A stretch of DNA of 64,000 nt from Curtobacterium salicis (GTDB lineage Bacteria > Actinomycetota > Actinomycetes > Actinomycetales > Microbacteriaceae), in the NCBI RefSeq assembly GCF_011759505.1, contig NZ_JAAOYO010000002.1:744001-808000 (forward strand). Reading direction: 5' to 3'. How positions within the stretch are numbered: position 1 is the first letter of the stretch; every line of letters starts with the position of its first letter. The notes below the pieces were generated by a model. That model made no database searches. It was not told the DNA's origin and saw only the letters and a program-made list of their open reading frames with translations. Made by a program: the position numbers and the translations under genes. This document shows positions 1 to 9,208 of this stretch, piece by piece.

Positions 1-1296
1 GACGAGCACGGCAAGACCCTCGGCACCACGACGGTCTCCGGCACCACGGGGACCGGCAACTGGTCCCTGCCGATCGACCCGATCGGCCCCGGCAAGCACA
101 CCCTGACGATCGAGCAGACCGGCATCGAGGGGACGCAGACCGCCACCGCGGAGGCCGACTTCGGCGCAGCGGTGTCCTTGCACGACGCCGGGACGTTCGC
201 CAACGGCTCGATGGACGTCACCGGCACCTCGTCGGAGGGCGCGCAGGTGTCGATCACGACCGGCGGCAAGACCATTGACACCTTCGAGGTCACGAACGAG
301 GACGGCACCTTCGCCCGCACGCTCGAGGGTCTCGGGTCCGGTGCGATCCAGCTCACCGCGACCGCGAAGTCGAAGGGTGGTCTGGTCACCTCCGACTCCC
401 TGACGGCGGAGTCCCCGGTGAAGGTCGAGGACCTCACCGTCGCATCCCACGTCCGCGGCGGCACCTTCGTCCCCGGCCCGCAGACCTTCACCGGTCACGC
501 GACCGCGGGAACCACCGTCACCCTGAACCCCTTCGGGTTCGAGGACAAGTACGCGGCCTACAACCTGACCACCACGACCGACCAGTTCGGCGAGTGGACG
601 ATCACCCGCGGACTCTCGGACACCCCCTACAAGCTGATCTCCTTCAAGCAGACCGCGCAGCGCGGTGTCGTGAACGAGATCCTCGACTACAACCTCAAGC
701 CGTTCAAGGAGATCGGCGAGCCGGGCGACCTGCAGTTCACCAACTTCAAGGCCGGTGACTTCTTCAACCCGGGCGACCAGGTCTTCACGGGCCGGGCCAC
801 CCCGGGCGCCACGGTCACGCTGAACCCCTTCGGCTTCGACCCGCGCTACGCCGCCTACGACCTCACCACCACCGCCGACCTCACGACCGGCGCGTGGGAG
901 ATCCGTCGAGGCCTCGCCGACACGGTCTACCGCGAGCTCGCGGTGAAGCAGGACCCGGCGACCGACGGCAAGGTCAACAAGATCGAGCACGTCACGGTCG
1001 CCGCGAACGGCTGGGTCGGCGCTCCGGCGAACCTGGTCCTGAAGACCCCGGGCAACACCTTCACCCCGGGCGAGCAGACCTTCTCCGGCACCGCCACGGC
1101 AGGCACGACCGTCACGCTCTACCCCTTCGGCGACGACAAGTACGCCGAGATCAAGATGACCACCAAGGTCGACGCCACCGGCAAGTGGGAGATCAAGCGG
1201 AACCTGGGCAACCAGGTCTTCCCGACCGTGATCACCCAGACCGAACAGGACGGCAAGGTCAACCGCGTCACGCACACGATGACCCCCGCCTCCTAG
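1..1296 (+). CDS. Ig-like repeat surface protein, C-terminal part
   Basis: The frame is open from the first base to the TAG at 1294-1296, so the start lies upstream of the window and 431 codons are visible. Three repeats of about 90-95 residues can be aligned by eye, at roughly bases 427-711, 718-1005 and 1021-1293. Each carries a core like TFTGHATAGTTVTLNPFG, then a conserved Tyr-Ala pair and a G-W-E/T-I strand. This beta-rich, Thr/Gly-rich pattern is typical of bacterial Ig-like or carbohydrate-binding stalk repeats of extracellular proteins. No sortase motif or C-terminal membrane segment follows the last repeat, so the protein is probably secreted or non-covalently bound to the wall. An adhesin-like role is inferred only from the repeats. 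Confidence 0.8.
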   Translation, partial: DEHGKTLGTTTVSGTTGTGNWSLPIDPIGPGKHTLTIEQTGIEGTQTATAEADFGAAVSLHDAGTFANGSMDVTGTSSEGAQVSITTGGKTIDTFEVTNEDGTFARTLEGLGSGAIQLTATAKSKGGLVTSDSLTAESPVKVEDLTVASHVRGGTFVPGPQTFTGHATAGTTVTLNPFGFEDKYAAYNLTTTTDQFGEWTITRGLSDTPYKLISFKQTAQRGVVNEILDYNLKPFKEIGEPGDLQFTNFKAGDFFNPGDQVFTGRATPGATVTLNPFGFDPRYAAYDLTTTADLTTGAWEIRRGLADTVYRELAVKQDPATDGKVNKIEHVTVAANGWVGAPANLVLKTPGNTFTPGEQTFSGTATAGTTVTLYPFGDDKYAEIKMTTKVDATGKWEIKRNLGNQVFPTVITQTEQDGKVNRVTHTMTPAS

Positions 1297-1391
1297 CGCC
1301 CATCCGCCGGACCGCCGGCACGGTGGCGGCGAGCCGCAACACGCTCGCCGCCACCCCTCCCTCTGTCTCGACCCGCTCAGAAGGGCACCCC

Positions 1392-1805
1392 ATGCGATCC
1401 CGAACCATCGCCGCGGTCATCGCCGTCGGCGTCAGCGCGACACTGCTCGCCGGCTGCTCGAGCACCTCGCCGAAGCCGGAACCCACCGCGACGAAGTCCA
1501 TCGCGGCCCCCGACGGCCAGACCCCGGCCCCCTACGAGAACGCCTGTGACGGCAAGCAGGCCGTCCTCAGCGGCGACGGCACGAAGCACGAACTCCCGAA
1601 GGGCTGCGACGCGGTGTCGGTCGTCAGCTCCGGCAGCACGATCACGCTCGGGGCCACGAAGTCGATCGTGGTCGAGGGCAGCAACAACGACATCACCGTC
1701 GAGTCCACGGACGACGTCACCCTCATGGGCAGCAACAACAAGGTCCACGTCGAGGGCGACAAGCCCGAGGTCAACGACACGGGGACGGGCAACACCGTCC
1801 AGTAG
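1392..1805 (+). CDS. DUF3060-like lipoprotein
   Basis: 137 residues. It opens with a lipoprotein signal peptide: MRSR, a hydrophobic stretch, and lipobox LAGC with the acylated Cys at about residue 24. After a Pro/Thr linker the mature part consists of short beta-like repeats (ITLGATKSIVVEGSNNDITV, then VTLMGSNNKVHVEG) characteristic of DUF3060 proteins of actinobacteria. The ATG was chosen because the signal peptide begins there and AGAAGG lies just upstream. It is 95 bases downstream of the repeat protein and is closed by a strong hairpin. It should be anchored to the outer face of the membrane; its function is unknown. Confidence 0.85.
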   Translation: MRSRTIAAVIAVGVSATLLAGCSSTSPKPEPTATKSIAAPDGQTPAPYENACDGKQAVLSGDGTKHELPKGCDAVSVVSSGSTITLGATKSIVVEGSNNDITVESTDDVTLMGSNNKVHVEGDKPEVNDTGTGNTVQ

Positions 1806-1823
1806 CCGACACATCCACACGAG

Positions 1824-1861
1824 GAAGCCGCTCCAGGAACAGCTGGAGCGGCTTCTTCTTT
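1824..1861 (+). terminator. Intrinsic terminator after DUF3060 gene
   Basis: A perfect 12-bp stem (GAAGCCGCTCCA at 1824-1835, TGGAGCGGCTTC at 1844-1855) with an 8-base loop is followed by a T-rich tail. It isolates the surface-protein genes from the polysaccharide operon. Confidence 0.8.
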
Positions 1862-1863
1862 CG

Positions 1864-1894
1864 CATGTCATATTTGCATATCACGTGCTAGTGT
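1864..1894 (+). promoter_or_regulatory. Putative promoter and operator of the polysaccharide operon
   Basis: This is an unusually AT-rich patch for the window, directly upstream of the wzz/kinase gene. It holds CATGTCATAT (1864-1873), which recurs in reverse complement at 13577-13586 before the opposing glycosyltransferase gene. ATGTCATAT (1865-1873) and ATATCACGT (1878-1886) form an imperfect inverted repeat. TAGTGT at 1889-1894 could be a -10 box. The assignment as promoter plus regulator site is inferred. Confidence 0.4.
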
Positions 1895-1927
1895 TGTGGT
1901 ACCGACTCAGACAGGAAAGCGACAGCC

Positions 1928-3331
1928 ATGGACCTCCCCGACCTCCTGCACTCACTGCGCCGCCGCTGGCCGATCATCGCTGCCGGCGTGCTCATCGGAG
2001 CGACCGCCGCGGGTGCGCACCTCGCGCTCGCGACCCCGACGTACGACGCCACCGCGCGGCTCTACATCACCGTCGCTGCAGCGGAGAACGGCTCTGCCAC
2101 GGACCTGGTCCAGGGCGGCAACGCAGCAGAGCAGCGCGTCCGGTCCTACGTCGACATCGTCACCACCCCACGGGTGCTCCAGCACGCGATCGACGCACTC
2201 GGGCTGGAGATGTCCGCGCAGGACCTCGCCGACGAAGTACGCGCCGACTCGCCGAACGAGACGGTCCTGCTCAACGTCACGGTCCGCGACACCTCGGCAG
2301 CACGCGCAGCCGAGCTCGCGAACGCCATCAGCACCAGCTTCACCGAGCTCGTCACCGACGACCTGGAAGTCGGCACCCGGAACGCGGTGAGCCCGGTCTC
2401 CGTCAGGACCGTGCAGCCGGCGATCGCTCCCGATCACGCAGCCACACCGCAGACGCTGAAGAGCGGTCTGCTCGGCGTCGGCGGCGGCCTCGCCCTCGGC
2501 CTGCTGATCGCGGTGCTCCGCGACCTCCTCGACACCAGGATCCGTGGTCGCGCCGAGGTCGAGACCGTGACGGAGCGCCCGATCCTCGGTGTGATCCCGA
2601 AGCACAAGTCCGTCCAGCACACCCCGGTGTACGTCCAGGGCGACCGGCAGGGGCAGCTGGCCGAGGCCTTCCGCTCGCTGCGCACGAACCTGCGGTTCGT
2701 CGAGCACCCCGGCACGCCGCAGGTCTTCGTGGTGACCTCGGCGAACGCGAGCGAGGGCAAGACGACCACTGCCCTGAACCTCGCTGCGGCGCTCATCGAG
2801 GGCGGATCGCGCGTGGCCGTTGTCGACTGCGACCTCCGCCGTCCCGCGGTCGCCGGTCGCGTCGACATGGAGAACGCGACCGGCCTGACCGACGTCCTCA
2901 CCGGCCGCGCCGAGCTCGAGGACGTCCTCCAGCCCTGGGGTGCGACCGGCGCGGTCCTCCCCGCCGGTCCGACACCGCCGAACCCCGGCGACCTGCTGGC
3001 GTCGGCGGCCATGACGGAAGTGCTGCGGATCCTCTCCGGTGACCACGACTACGTGATCATCGACACCCCGCCCCTGCTGCCGGTGACCGATGCCGCGATC
3101 CTCGCCAGCGCGACCGCGGGCGCCCTGCTCGTGACCGCGGCCGGCAAGTCGCACACCCACGAACTCCGCGACGCGCTCGAGGTCCTCGACCGTGTCGGGG
3201 CACGCACGCTCGGTATCGCCGTCTCCATGGTCAAGCCGTCCCGACGGCGCGACCGCTACGAGTACCTGCGCACGGCCGACGCCACGACCGCGCCGAGCAC
3301 CGTCGTCCGGCGCCCGCGAATCGCCGACTGA
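1928..3331 (+). CDS. Wzz/BY-kinase fusion for polysaccharide export
   Basis: 467 residues. The N-terminal Wzz-type chain-length domain lies between two membrane segments at about 16-36 and 177-198. The C-terminal cytoplasmic domain is a bacterial tyrosine kinase of the CpsD/CapB/Wzc type: Walker A with SEGKTTT (Lys278), Walker A' near residue 300 (VVDCDLRRP) and Walker B VIIDTPP at about 376-382. A short Arg-rich tail with RDRYEYLRT could hold the autophosphorylated tyrosine, although there is no long Tyr cluster. Such proteins set chain length and gate export of capsule or exopolysaccharide. ATG is preceded by AGGAAAG. It is the first gene of the operon running to 11567. Confidence 0.9.
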   Translation: MDLPDLLHSLRRRWPIIAAGVLIGATAAGAHLALATPTYDATARLYITVAAAENGSATDLVQGGNAAEQRVRSYVDIVTTPRVLQHAIDALGLEMSAQDLADEVRADSPNETVLLNVTVRDTSAARAAELANAISTSFTELVTDDLEVGTRNAVSPVSVRTVQPAIAPDHAATPQTLKSGLLGVGGGLALGLLIAVLRDLLDTRIRGRAEVETVTERPILGVIPKHKSVQHTPVYVQGDRQGQLAEAFRSLRTNLRFVEHPGTPQVFVVTSANASEGKTTTALNLAAALIEGGSRVAVVDCDLRRPAVAGRVDMENATGLTDVLTGRAELEDVLQPWGATGAVLPAGPTPPNPGDLLASAAMTEVLRILSGDHDYVIIDTPPLLPVTDAAILASATAGALLVTAAGKSHTHELRDALEVLDRVGARTLGIAVSMVKPSRRRDRYEYLRTADATTAPSTVVRRPRIAD

Positions 3332-3431
3332 CCACACCCCCACCGGGACGCGCCCACGCGACCCGCACCGAGCCTCCAGTCCGGCCCGGCCCCCTGAACC
3401 CGCACCGCATCCACTCGAACAGGACGACACC

Positions 3432-4493
3432 ATGACCTACAGCACCGACTCCCTCATCGGCTCCCGCATCCTCGTCACCGGCGGGACCGGCTCGTTCGGC
3501 AAGACCGTGACCAAGCGCCTGCTCGACCGCGGCGTCGGGGAGGTCCGCATCCTCAGTCGCGACGAGGCGAAGCAGGATCAGATGCGCCACGAGATCGGTG
3601 ACCCGCGGGCGCGTTTCTACCTCGGCGACGTCCGCGAGCCGGAGAGCGTCGGCCGTGCGATGCGCGGCGTCGACCACGTCTTCCACGCCGCCGCGCTCAA
3701 GCAGGTCCCGTCGTGCGAGTTCTTCCCGCTCGAGGCGGTGCGCACCAACGTCCTCGGCAGCCAGAACGTCGTCGCGGCCGCGGTCGCAGCCGACGTCAAG
3801 TCGGTCGTGTGCCTCAGCACCGACAAGGCCGTCTACCCGGTCAACGCGATGGGGATCAGCAAGGCGCTCATGGAGAAGGTCGCGCTGTCGTACGGCCTGA
3901 ACAACCCGGAGGCGGGCACCGTCGTCTCCTGCGTGCGGTACGGCAACGTCATGTACTCGCGCGGGTCGGTCATCCCCCTCTTCGTCGACCAGATCCGCAA
4001 GGGCAACCGGCTGACGATCACCAACCCCGAGATGACCCGCTTCATGATGTCGCTCGACGACTCGGTCGACCTCGTGGAGCACGCCTTCGTCCACGCGAAC
4101 CAGGGCGACCTCTTCGTCAAGAAGGCCGCGTCCTGCACCATCGGCGACCTCGCCCGGGCGATCGCGAACCTCTTCGGCATCCAGGGCGACCCGTTCCGGG
4201 TCATCGGCACCCGGCACGCCGAGAAGCTGTCGGAGGCCCTCGCCAGTCGCGAGGAGCTGTCCCGAGCCGAGGACATGGGCGACTACTTCCGGATCCCCGC
4301 GGACATCCGCGACCTGAACTACGCCGCGTACATGGAAGAGGGCGACCCGCAGCAGACCGAGCGCCTCGCGTACGACTCGCACACGGTGGAACGACTCGAC
4401 GTGTGCGGCGTCGAAGCGCTGCTGATGAGCCTCCCCCAGTTCCGCGCCGAGCTCGAGCGCTCGCGTCAGCACGGGTCCCTGGTGGCCGCGTGA
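3432..4493 (+). CDS. capE: CapE-type UDP-GlcNAc 4,6-dehydratase/5-epimerase
   Basis: 353 residues, extended SDR of the CapD/FlaA1 group. The NAD(P) motif GGTGSFG is at residues 17-23. The M-x-x-x-K catalytic variant (NAMGISKALMEKV) replaces the usual Tyr-x-x-x-Lys, as in CapE/WbjB. Those enzymes convert UDP-GlcNAc to the 4-keto-6-deoxy-L-sugar that starts UDP-N-acetyl-L-fucosamine synthesis. There are no membrane segments, which separates it from the long FlaA1/PglF type. The following capF starts inside its stop codon (GTGA), so the two are translationally coupled. The order E-F-G strengthens the assignment. Confidence 0.88.
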   Translation: MTYSTDSLIGSRILVTGGTGSFGKTVTKRLLDRGVGEVRILSRDEAKQDQMRHEIGDPRARFYLGDVREPESVGRAMRGVDHVFHAAALKQVPSCEFFPLEAVRTNVLGSQNVVAAAVAADVKSVVCLSTDKAVYPVNAMGISKALMEKVALSYGLNNPEAGTVVSCVRYGNVMYSRGSVIPLFVDQIRKGNRLTITNPEMTRFMMSLDDSVDLVEHAFVHANQGDLFVKKAASCTIGDLARAIANLFGIQGDPFRVIGTRHAEKLSEALASREELSRAEDMGDYFRIPADIRDLNYAAYMEEGDPQQTERLAYDSHTVERLDVCGVEALLMSLPQFRAELERSRQHGSLVAA

Positions 4494-5566
4494 TCGCGAT
4501 CAGCGGCCGGGCCGGCCTGGTCGGGTGGCATCTCCGCGCGCTCCTCCACAGCCTCCGCGAACCATGGATCGACGTGGACCTCCGGCAGCCCGACGCCCGT
4601 CTGGCAGCCACAGCCGTGGACCGTGCCGTCCACGTCGCCGGCATCACGCGCGGGTCCGACGATGATCTGCACCAGGGGAACATCGAGCTGGCACGACGGT
4701 TCGTCGCAGCGATCGACGCCGCCGGTGCGACGCCGGCGGTCGTGGTCCACGCGAACTCCGTCCAGGCCCTCCGCGACACCCCCTACGGCCGCGGCAAGGC
4801 CGGCGCTGCCGCGGTCCTCGCCGACGCGGCTTCGCGCTGGGGAGCCGAGCTGGTCGACATCCCGATCGAGAACGTCTTCGGGGAGCACGGCGCTCCCGAC
4901 CACAACACGGTCACCGCGACGTTCTGCCACCGACGGGCACGGGGGCTTGCCCTGCCCGTCGACTCCGACCACGTGCGTGTCTTCGTGCACGCGCAGGACG
5001 TCGCCGAAGCACTCGCGGGCATCGCGACCCCCGAGCAGCTGACCGCCCGTGGCACGACGATGAGCATCCCCGACCTCGCCGCACGACTCGACGAGTTGGC
5101 GGACCCGTACGACGCAGGGGAGATCCCCGAGCTGCGGACGCCGTTCGACCGCGACCTCTTCAACACGTACCGAGCCGCACGCTTCGACGTCCAGCCCGTG
5201 CACGAGCTCCGCACGTCCAGGGACCACCGCGGTGCGTTCAGCGAGCTGGTGCGTGCCCACGGCAGCACCGGGCAGACCGGGTTCTCGACGACGCTGCCGG
5301 GTGTGACGCGGGGCGACCACTTCCACCGCCGCAAGATCGAGCGGTTCGTCGTCGTCGGTGGACGAGGCCGGATCACCCTCCGGCGCGTGCTCACCGACGA
5401 CCGACGGGTCTTCGACGTCGACGGCCAGCACCCCGTCGCCATCGACATGCCGACCCTGTGGAGCCACGCGATCACGAACACGGGCGACGAACCGCTCCGC
5501 ACCGTGTTCTGGACCAACGACCTCTTCGACCCCGCAGCCCCCGACACCCACCAGGACCCAGCATGA
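4490..5566 (+). CDS. capF: CapF-type bifunctional reductase/epimerase with cupin domain
   Basis: 358 residues. The N-terminal half is an SDR with a glycine-rich loop close to the start (SGRAGLVG). The C-terminal half (from about residue 245) is a cupin with the metal-binding cluster GDHFHRRKIE. This two-domain layout is diagnostic of CapF/WbjC, which acts on the CapE product to give UDP-N-acetyl-6-deoxy-L-talosamine. The GTG start overlaps the capE stop as GTGA, and the stop overlaps the next ATG as ATGA. The SDR half is slightly divergent from the usual GANGFVG loop, but the rest is intact. Confidence 0.88.
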   Translation: MIAISGRAGLVGWHLRALLHSLREPWIDVDLRQPDARLAATAVDRAVHVAGITRGSDDDLHQGNIELARRFVAAIDAAGATPAVVVHANSVQALRDTPYGRGKAGAAAVLADAASRWGAELVDIPIENVFGEHGAPDHNTVTATFCHRRARGLALPVDSDHVRVFVHAQDVAEALAGIATPEQLTARGTTMSIPDLAARLDELADPYDAGEIPELRTPFDRDLFNTYRAARFDVQPVHELRTSRDHRGAFSELVRAHGSTGQTGFSTTLPGVTRGDHFHRRKIERFVVVGGRGRITLRRVLTDDRRVFDVDGQHPVAIDMPTLWSHAITNTGDEPLRTVFWTNDLFDPAAPDTHQDPA

Positions 5567-6720
5567 CGACCACATCCCGATCCACCGCCCGCCGGACCAA
5601 GGTCCTCACCGTCGTCGGCACCCGACCCGAGGTGATCCGGCTGTCGGCCGTCATCCAGCTCCTCGACGCCACGTGCGACCACGTCCTCGTGCACACCGGG
5701 CAGAACCACGACCGTCAGCTCAACCAGGTGTTCTTCGACGACCTCGCGCTGCGGGCACCCGACCACCACCTCGACGTCGACACTTCTTCACTCGGCACGG
5801 TCCTCGGCGGGATCCTGATGCGGGTCGAAGCGGTCCTGCGCGCGGAACGCCCGGACGCCGTGCTGGTCCTCGGTGACACCAACAGCGCGATCGCGGCACT
5901 CATCGCCAAGCGCATGCGGATCCCGGTGTTCCACATGGAGGCCGGCAACCGGTCCTTCGACGAGAACATCCCGGAGGAGACGAACCGCCGGATGGTCGAC
6001 CACGTGGCCGACTACAACCTCGTCTACACCGAGCACGCCCGTCGCAACCTGCTCGCGGAGGGCATCCACCCCTCGCGGATCCTGCTCACCGGGTCACCGC
6101 TCCGTGAGGTCCTCTCCACGCACGACGCCGCGATCCGTGGCTCGAACGTCCTCGACCGACTCGGGCTCACCGAGTCCGGGTACGTGCTGGTCAGCGCACA
6201 CCGAGAGGAGAACGTGGACGAGCCCGACCGCCTCCGCGCGCTGCTGTCGTCGGTCCAGGCCGTCGGGGACGCCCACGACCTGCCGGTGCTCGTGTCGACC
6301 CACCCCCGCACCCGGCGGTCCATGAACGGCCTCGACGAGCGGGCCTACCCGCGCGTGCGCTTCCACGAACCGTTCGGCTTCCACGACTACAACGCGCTCC
6401 AGCGCTCGGCGTTCGTGGTCCTGTCCGACTCCGGGACCATCAGCGAGGAGTCGGTGATGCTCGGGTTCCCGGCCGTGACGCTCCGTGACCGGATCGAGCG
6501 GCCCGAAGCCCTCGACACCGGTTCGATGATCACCGCCGGCGTGCGGCCCGGCCCGGTGCTCGAAGCGGTCGCCTTCGCGCGCTCGGTCGCCGACACCGCG
6601 TCCCGCTCTGGAGGCCCGGCGGACTACGCGGTCACCGACACCGCCCGGCGCGTGGTCGCCTTCATCATCGGGACCGCCCACTCCCACCACGCGAACGCGG
6701 GGATCCGGAGGCGGCCGTGA
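5563..6720 (+). CDS. capG: CapG-type UDP-N-acetylglucosamine 2-epimerase family enzyme
   Basis: 385 residues, non-hydrolysing UDP-GlcNAc 2-epimerase fold (WecB family). It carries the N-terminal VVGTRPE loop, the HTGQNHD motif, the HMEAGNRSFDENIPEE signature and the SDSGTISEE nucleotide-binding segment. After CapE and CapF, the expected reaction is 2-epimerisation to UDP-N-acetyl-L-fucosamine, as for CapG/WbjD. A plain WecB role (UDP-ManNAc) cannot be excluded from sequence alone. It begins within the capF stop (ATGA) and ends within the GTG of the next gene. Confidence 0.87.
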   Translation: MTTTSRSTARRTKVLTVVGTRPEVIRLSAVIQLLDATCDHVLVHTGQNHDRQLNQVFFDDLALRAPDHHLDVDTSSLGTVLGGILMRVEAVLRAERPDAVLVLGDTNSAIAALIAKRMRIPVFHMEAGNRSFDENIPEETNRRMVDHVADYNLVYTEHARRNLLAEGIHPSRILLTGSPLREVLSTHDAAIRGSNVLDRLGLTESGYVLVSAHREENVDEPDRLRALLSSVQAVGDAHDLPVLVSTHPRTRRSMNGLDERAYPRVRFHEPFGFHDYNALQRSAFVVLSDSGTISEESVMLGFPAVTLRDRIERPEALDTGSMITAGVRPGPVLEAVAFARSVADTASRSGGPADYAVTDTARRVVAFIIGTAHSHHANAGIRRRP

Positions 6721-7976
6721 CGGTGCAGCCGCCGTCGCTGGCGCTCCGCCTCGTCCTCCGGTTCCCCACGACGACCATCGTCCTGGCACCGTACGTGCTG
6801 CTGTTCCTGCCGCTCGCGATCTGGAACGACAACCCCGACACGGACTTCGTCATCCGGACAGGCGCACTCGCGGTCGCCGGTGCGTTCATGGTCGAGGCCG
6901 CGATCGCCCTGGTCGCCCTGAGTGAGCGACGGGCACACCGTGCCCCCTCGGCGCACGCCCGGTCGCGGCCGGCTCGGTCGTGGCACGGCGATCGCGTCGC
7001 CGCGGTCGCCCGGACCGTCGCGGTGGTGTCGATGGTGGCGAACCTCGGCTCGGTGCTCCTCGGTGGTGGGACACTCCGGGCACAGGTCGACTCGGCCGTG
7101 CCGAGCGGCGTGCTCACGGTGCTCAGCCCGTTCGTCTCGTGGGCGTACGTGGCCGTCGCCCTGCTCATCGCGGCGAACGCGCTGGGCGGTCTGAGCCGCT
7201 GGGCGACGATCCGATGGCTCGTCGCGCTCATCGCGACGCAGGCGGTCCTGGCGTACATGACCAACCTCACCGCGCGGGCCACGGTCTTCCTCGTGCTCCT
7301 CGCAACCCTCGCGATCTTCACGCGTCTCGTGCCGCGCACCTGGATCCTCGCCGGAGCCGCGGCCTGCGCCGTGATCTGGCCGACGGTCTTCGAGATCCGG
7401 AACGCGCTGCGCCGCGCGAACGGCATCGCCGTGAGCGACTCCGTCAGCGCGACGGACCGCCTGCGGTTCGACGAACAGATCACGCGGGCAGCGCAGTACG
7501 GCCCGGGGCACGACCTCGGGCAACCCGATGCCTGGTCGGCGCTCCGGTACGGGTTCATCCCCCGCTTCCTCGACCCGAACCGTCCGACGATCTCCTCCGG
7601 GAACCTCATCAACGAGCTCCTCGGAGGGTCGTCGATCTCCTCGTACACGTTCCAGCCCGTCGCGACGGCGTGGTTCTTCTGGGGGTCGCTCGCCGTCGTC
7701 CTCCTCTACGCCCTCTCCGCATCGATCATCATGGCGACGCGCCCGTGGGACCACCTCGCGCGCCGCCCTGCCGCGATCATCCTGTTCGCCCTCATGCTGG
7801 GCGGCCCGCTCTCGTGGTTCAGCACCCCTCCGGACGTGGTCGTCAACATGCTCCAGACGTTCGTCTCCACGATCCCGGTGCTCCTCGTGCTCCGCCTCTG
7901 GGCGAGGGCCGAGCAGCCCCGCCCCGCGCCGTCGGTGCGCGTGCGCGGACGTGCGCTGATCGGTGGCCACCGATGA
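6717..7976 (+). CDS. Wzy-like polysaccharide polymerase
   Basis: 419 residues, very hydrophobic, with about ten predicted membrane segments by eye. One longer extracytoplasmic loop lies near residues 240-300 (the region with RRANGIAVSDSVS and PGHDLGQPDAWS). This topology and its place between sugar-nucleotide genes and a flippase gene indicate an O-antigen/exopolysaccharide repeat-unit polymerase. Such proteins share little sequence, so the call rests on topology and context. GTG start overlaps the capG stop and TGA overlaps the next ATG. Confidence 0.7.
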   Translation: MTVQPPSLALRLVLRFPTTTIVLAPYVLLFLPLAIWNDNPDTDFVIRTGALAVAGAFMVEAAIALVALSERRAHRAPSAHARSRPARSWHGDRVAAVARTVAVVSMVANLGSVLLGGGTLRAQVDSAVPSGVLTVLSPFVSWAYVAVALLIAANALGGLSRWATIRWLVALIATQAVLAYMTNLTARATVFLVLLATLAIFTRLVPRTWILAGAAACAVIWPTVFEIRNALRRANGIAVSDSVSATDRLRFDEQITRAAQYGPGHDLGQPDAWSALRYGFIPRFLDPNRPTISSGNLINELLGGSSISSYTFQPVATAWFFWGSLAVVLLYALSASIIMATRPWDHLARRPAAIILFALMLGGPLSWFSTPPDVVVNMLQTFVSTIPVLLVLRLWARAEQPRPAPSVRVRGRALIGGHR

Positions 7977-9208
7977 CCATCGGTGCCGTCATCGGCCGTG
8001 CGGTCCGGTCGCGTGGCGCATGGGCGTTGGTGGTGAGCCTCTGTTCGAGCGGATCCGGCCTGCTCATCGCCGTGGCCGTCGCGCGAGGCTCCTCCGTCGA
8101 CGAGATGGGCGAGTACGGCGTCGCCGCAGCAGCGCTCGTGCTCCTGACGGCGCTCGCACGGTCGGCCGTCACCGATCCGCTGGTGGCGATGACCAGCACA
8201 CCGGAGTCCCGGCGCAAGCTCGGTCGAGCGTCCGCAATCGGAGCGGTCGGAGCCGTCGTGCTCGGCGCCGCGGCGTTCCTCCTCGGCTCCGGCTACCTGC
8301 TGGTCGGTGCCCTCGCGGTCCACGGCCTCACGATGCGCGAGTGCACGCGTGCCGTCCTCGTGGCCCGGGGAGCGATCACGGTCGCGGTCGTGACCGAGGC
8401 CACGTGGCTCACGGTCACCGTGGGGGCGTTCTGCGGCACGGCCTGCGGTGTCTGGGACAGCATCGCCGCGTTCGCGATCTGGGCCGGCGCGGGCGCGGTC
8501 CTCGGGTACGGCGCGGCCTGGAGGACGGGGTCCGACCTCCGGCCGTCGTGGGCGGCGACCCCGGTGCCGACCGCGCGCAGCCTCGCGTTCGGCGGCGACA
8601 CCATGATCGGCAGCGGCGTGGTCCAGCTCGTGACCTGGGTCGCGACCGCGATCGGTGGCCTGCCGGTGGCCGCAGCACTCCGCGGTGCCGGCACCCTCGC
8701 GGGCCCGGTGACCGTCGGGCTGACCGCGGCGCGCTCGGTGCTCATCCCCCGCGCCGTCGACCGTCTGGACGGCGACCGTGGCCTCCGTGGGTTGGCCCGC
8801 GACGCAGCGCTGCTCTGCGGGCTCGCGACCCCGTTCCTCGTCCTGCTCGCCGTCGTCCCCGACCCGATCGGCGCCGGACTCCTCGGCGCGACGTGGCCGA
8901 CCGTCCGCCCGATCCTGGTCGTCACCGCCATCGAGCTGTTCTTCCAGCTGGTCGCGGCCGTGCCGGAGACGGCGCACCGCGCACTCGGAGCCGGACAGCG
9001 GATCCTCGTCCTCCGGTGCATCACCGCCGGAGCCCGCATCCCGCTCGTGGTCCTCGCCGCCCCGAGCGGCGTGGGCGCCGTGGTGTCGTGCGCAGCAGCC
9101 GTGACGGCCGCCAGCTCGATGATCTGGTGGATCAGCCTGGTCACGCTCGCGCATCCCCGCTCTCCTTCCTCCCCACGCCCCACCACCCCGATCGGATCAC
9201 CGTCATGA
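7973..9208 (+). CDS. Wzx-like flippase (MATE/MOP superfamily)
   Basis: 411 residues with 12 or so hydrophobic segments spread along the whole length and short loops, as in polysaccharide flippases of the MOP superfamily. The N-terminus begins a membrane helix after SRGAWALVVSLCSSGSG. The expected role is translocation of the undecaprenyl-linked repeat unit to the outer face before polymerisation by the preceding gene product. The family call is based on topology and operon position. ATGA overlaps join it to both neighbours. Confidence 0.68.
   Translation: MTIGAVIGRAVRSRGAWALVVSLCSSGSGLLIAVAVARGSSVDEMGEYGVAAAALVLLTALARSAVTDPLVAMTSTPESRRKLGRASAIGAVGAVVLGAAAFLLGSGYLLVGALAVHGLTMRECTRAVLVARGAITVAVVTEATWLTVTVGAFCGTACGVWDSIAAFAIWAGAGAVLGYGAAWRTGSDLRPSWAATPVPTARSLAFGGDTMIGSGVVQLVTWVATAIGGLPVAAALRGAGTLAGPVTVGLTAARSVLIPRAVDRLDGDRGLRGLARDAALLCGLATPFLVLLAVVPDPIGAGLLGATWPTVRPILVVTAIELFFQLVAAVPETAHRALGAGQRILVLRCITAGARIPLVVLAAPSGVGAVVSCAAAVTAASSMIWWISLVTLAHPRSPSSPRPTTPIGSPS

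Noticed and set aside
7706..9154. Long minus-strand frame opposite the polymerase and flippase genes
   Set aside because: Low-complexity, charged product with no domain; antisense to hydrophobic membrane-protein genes that fit the operon.
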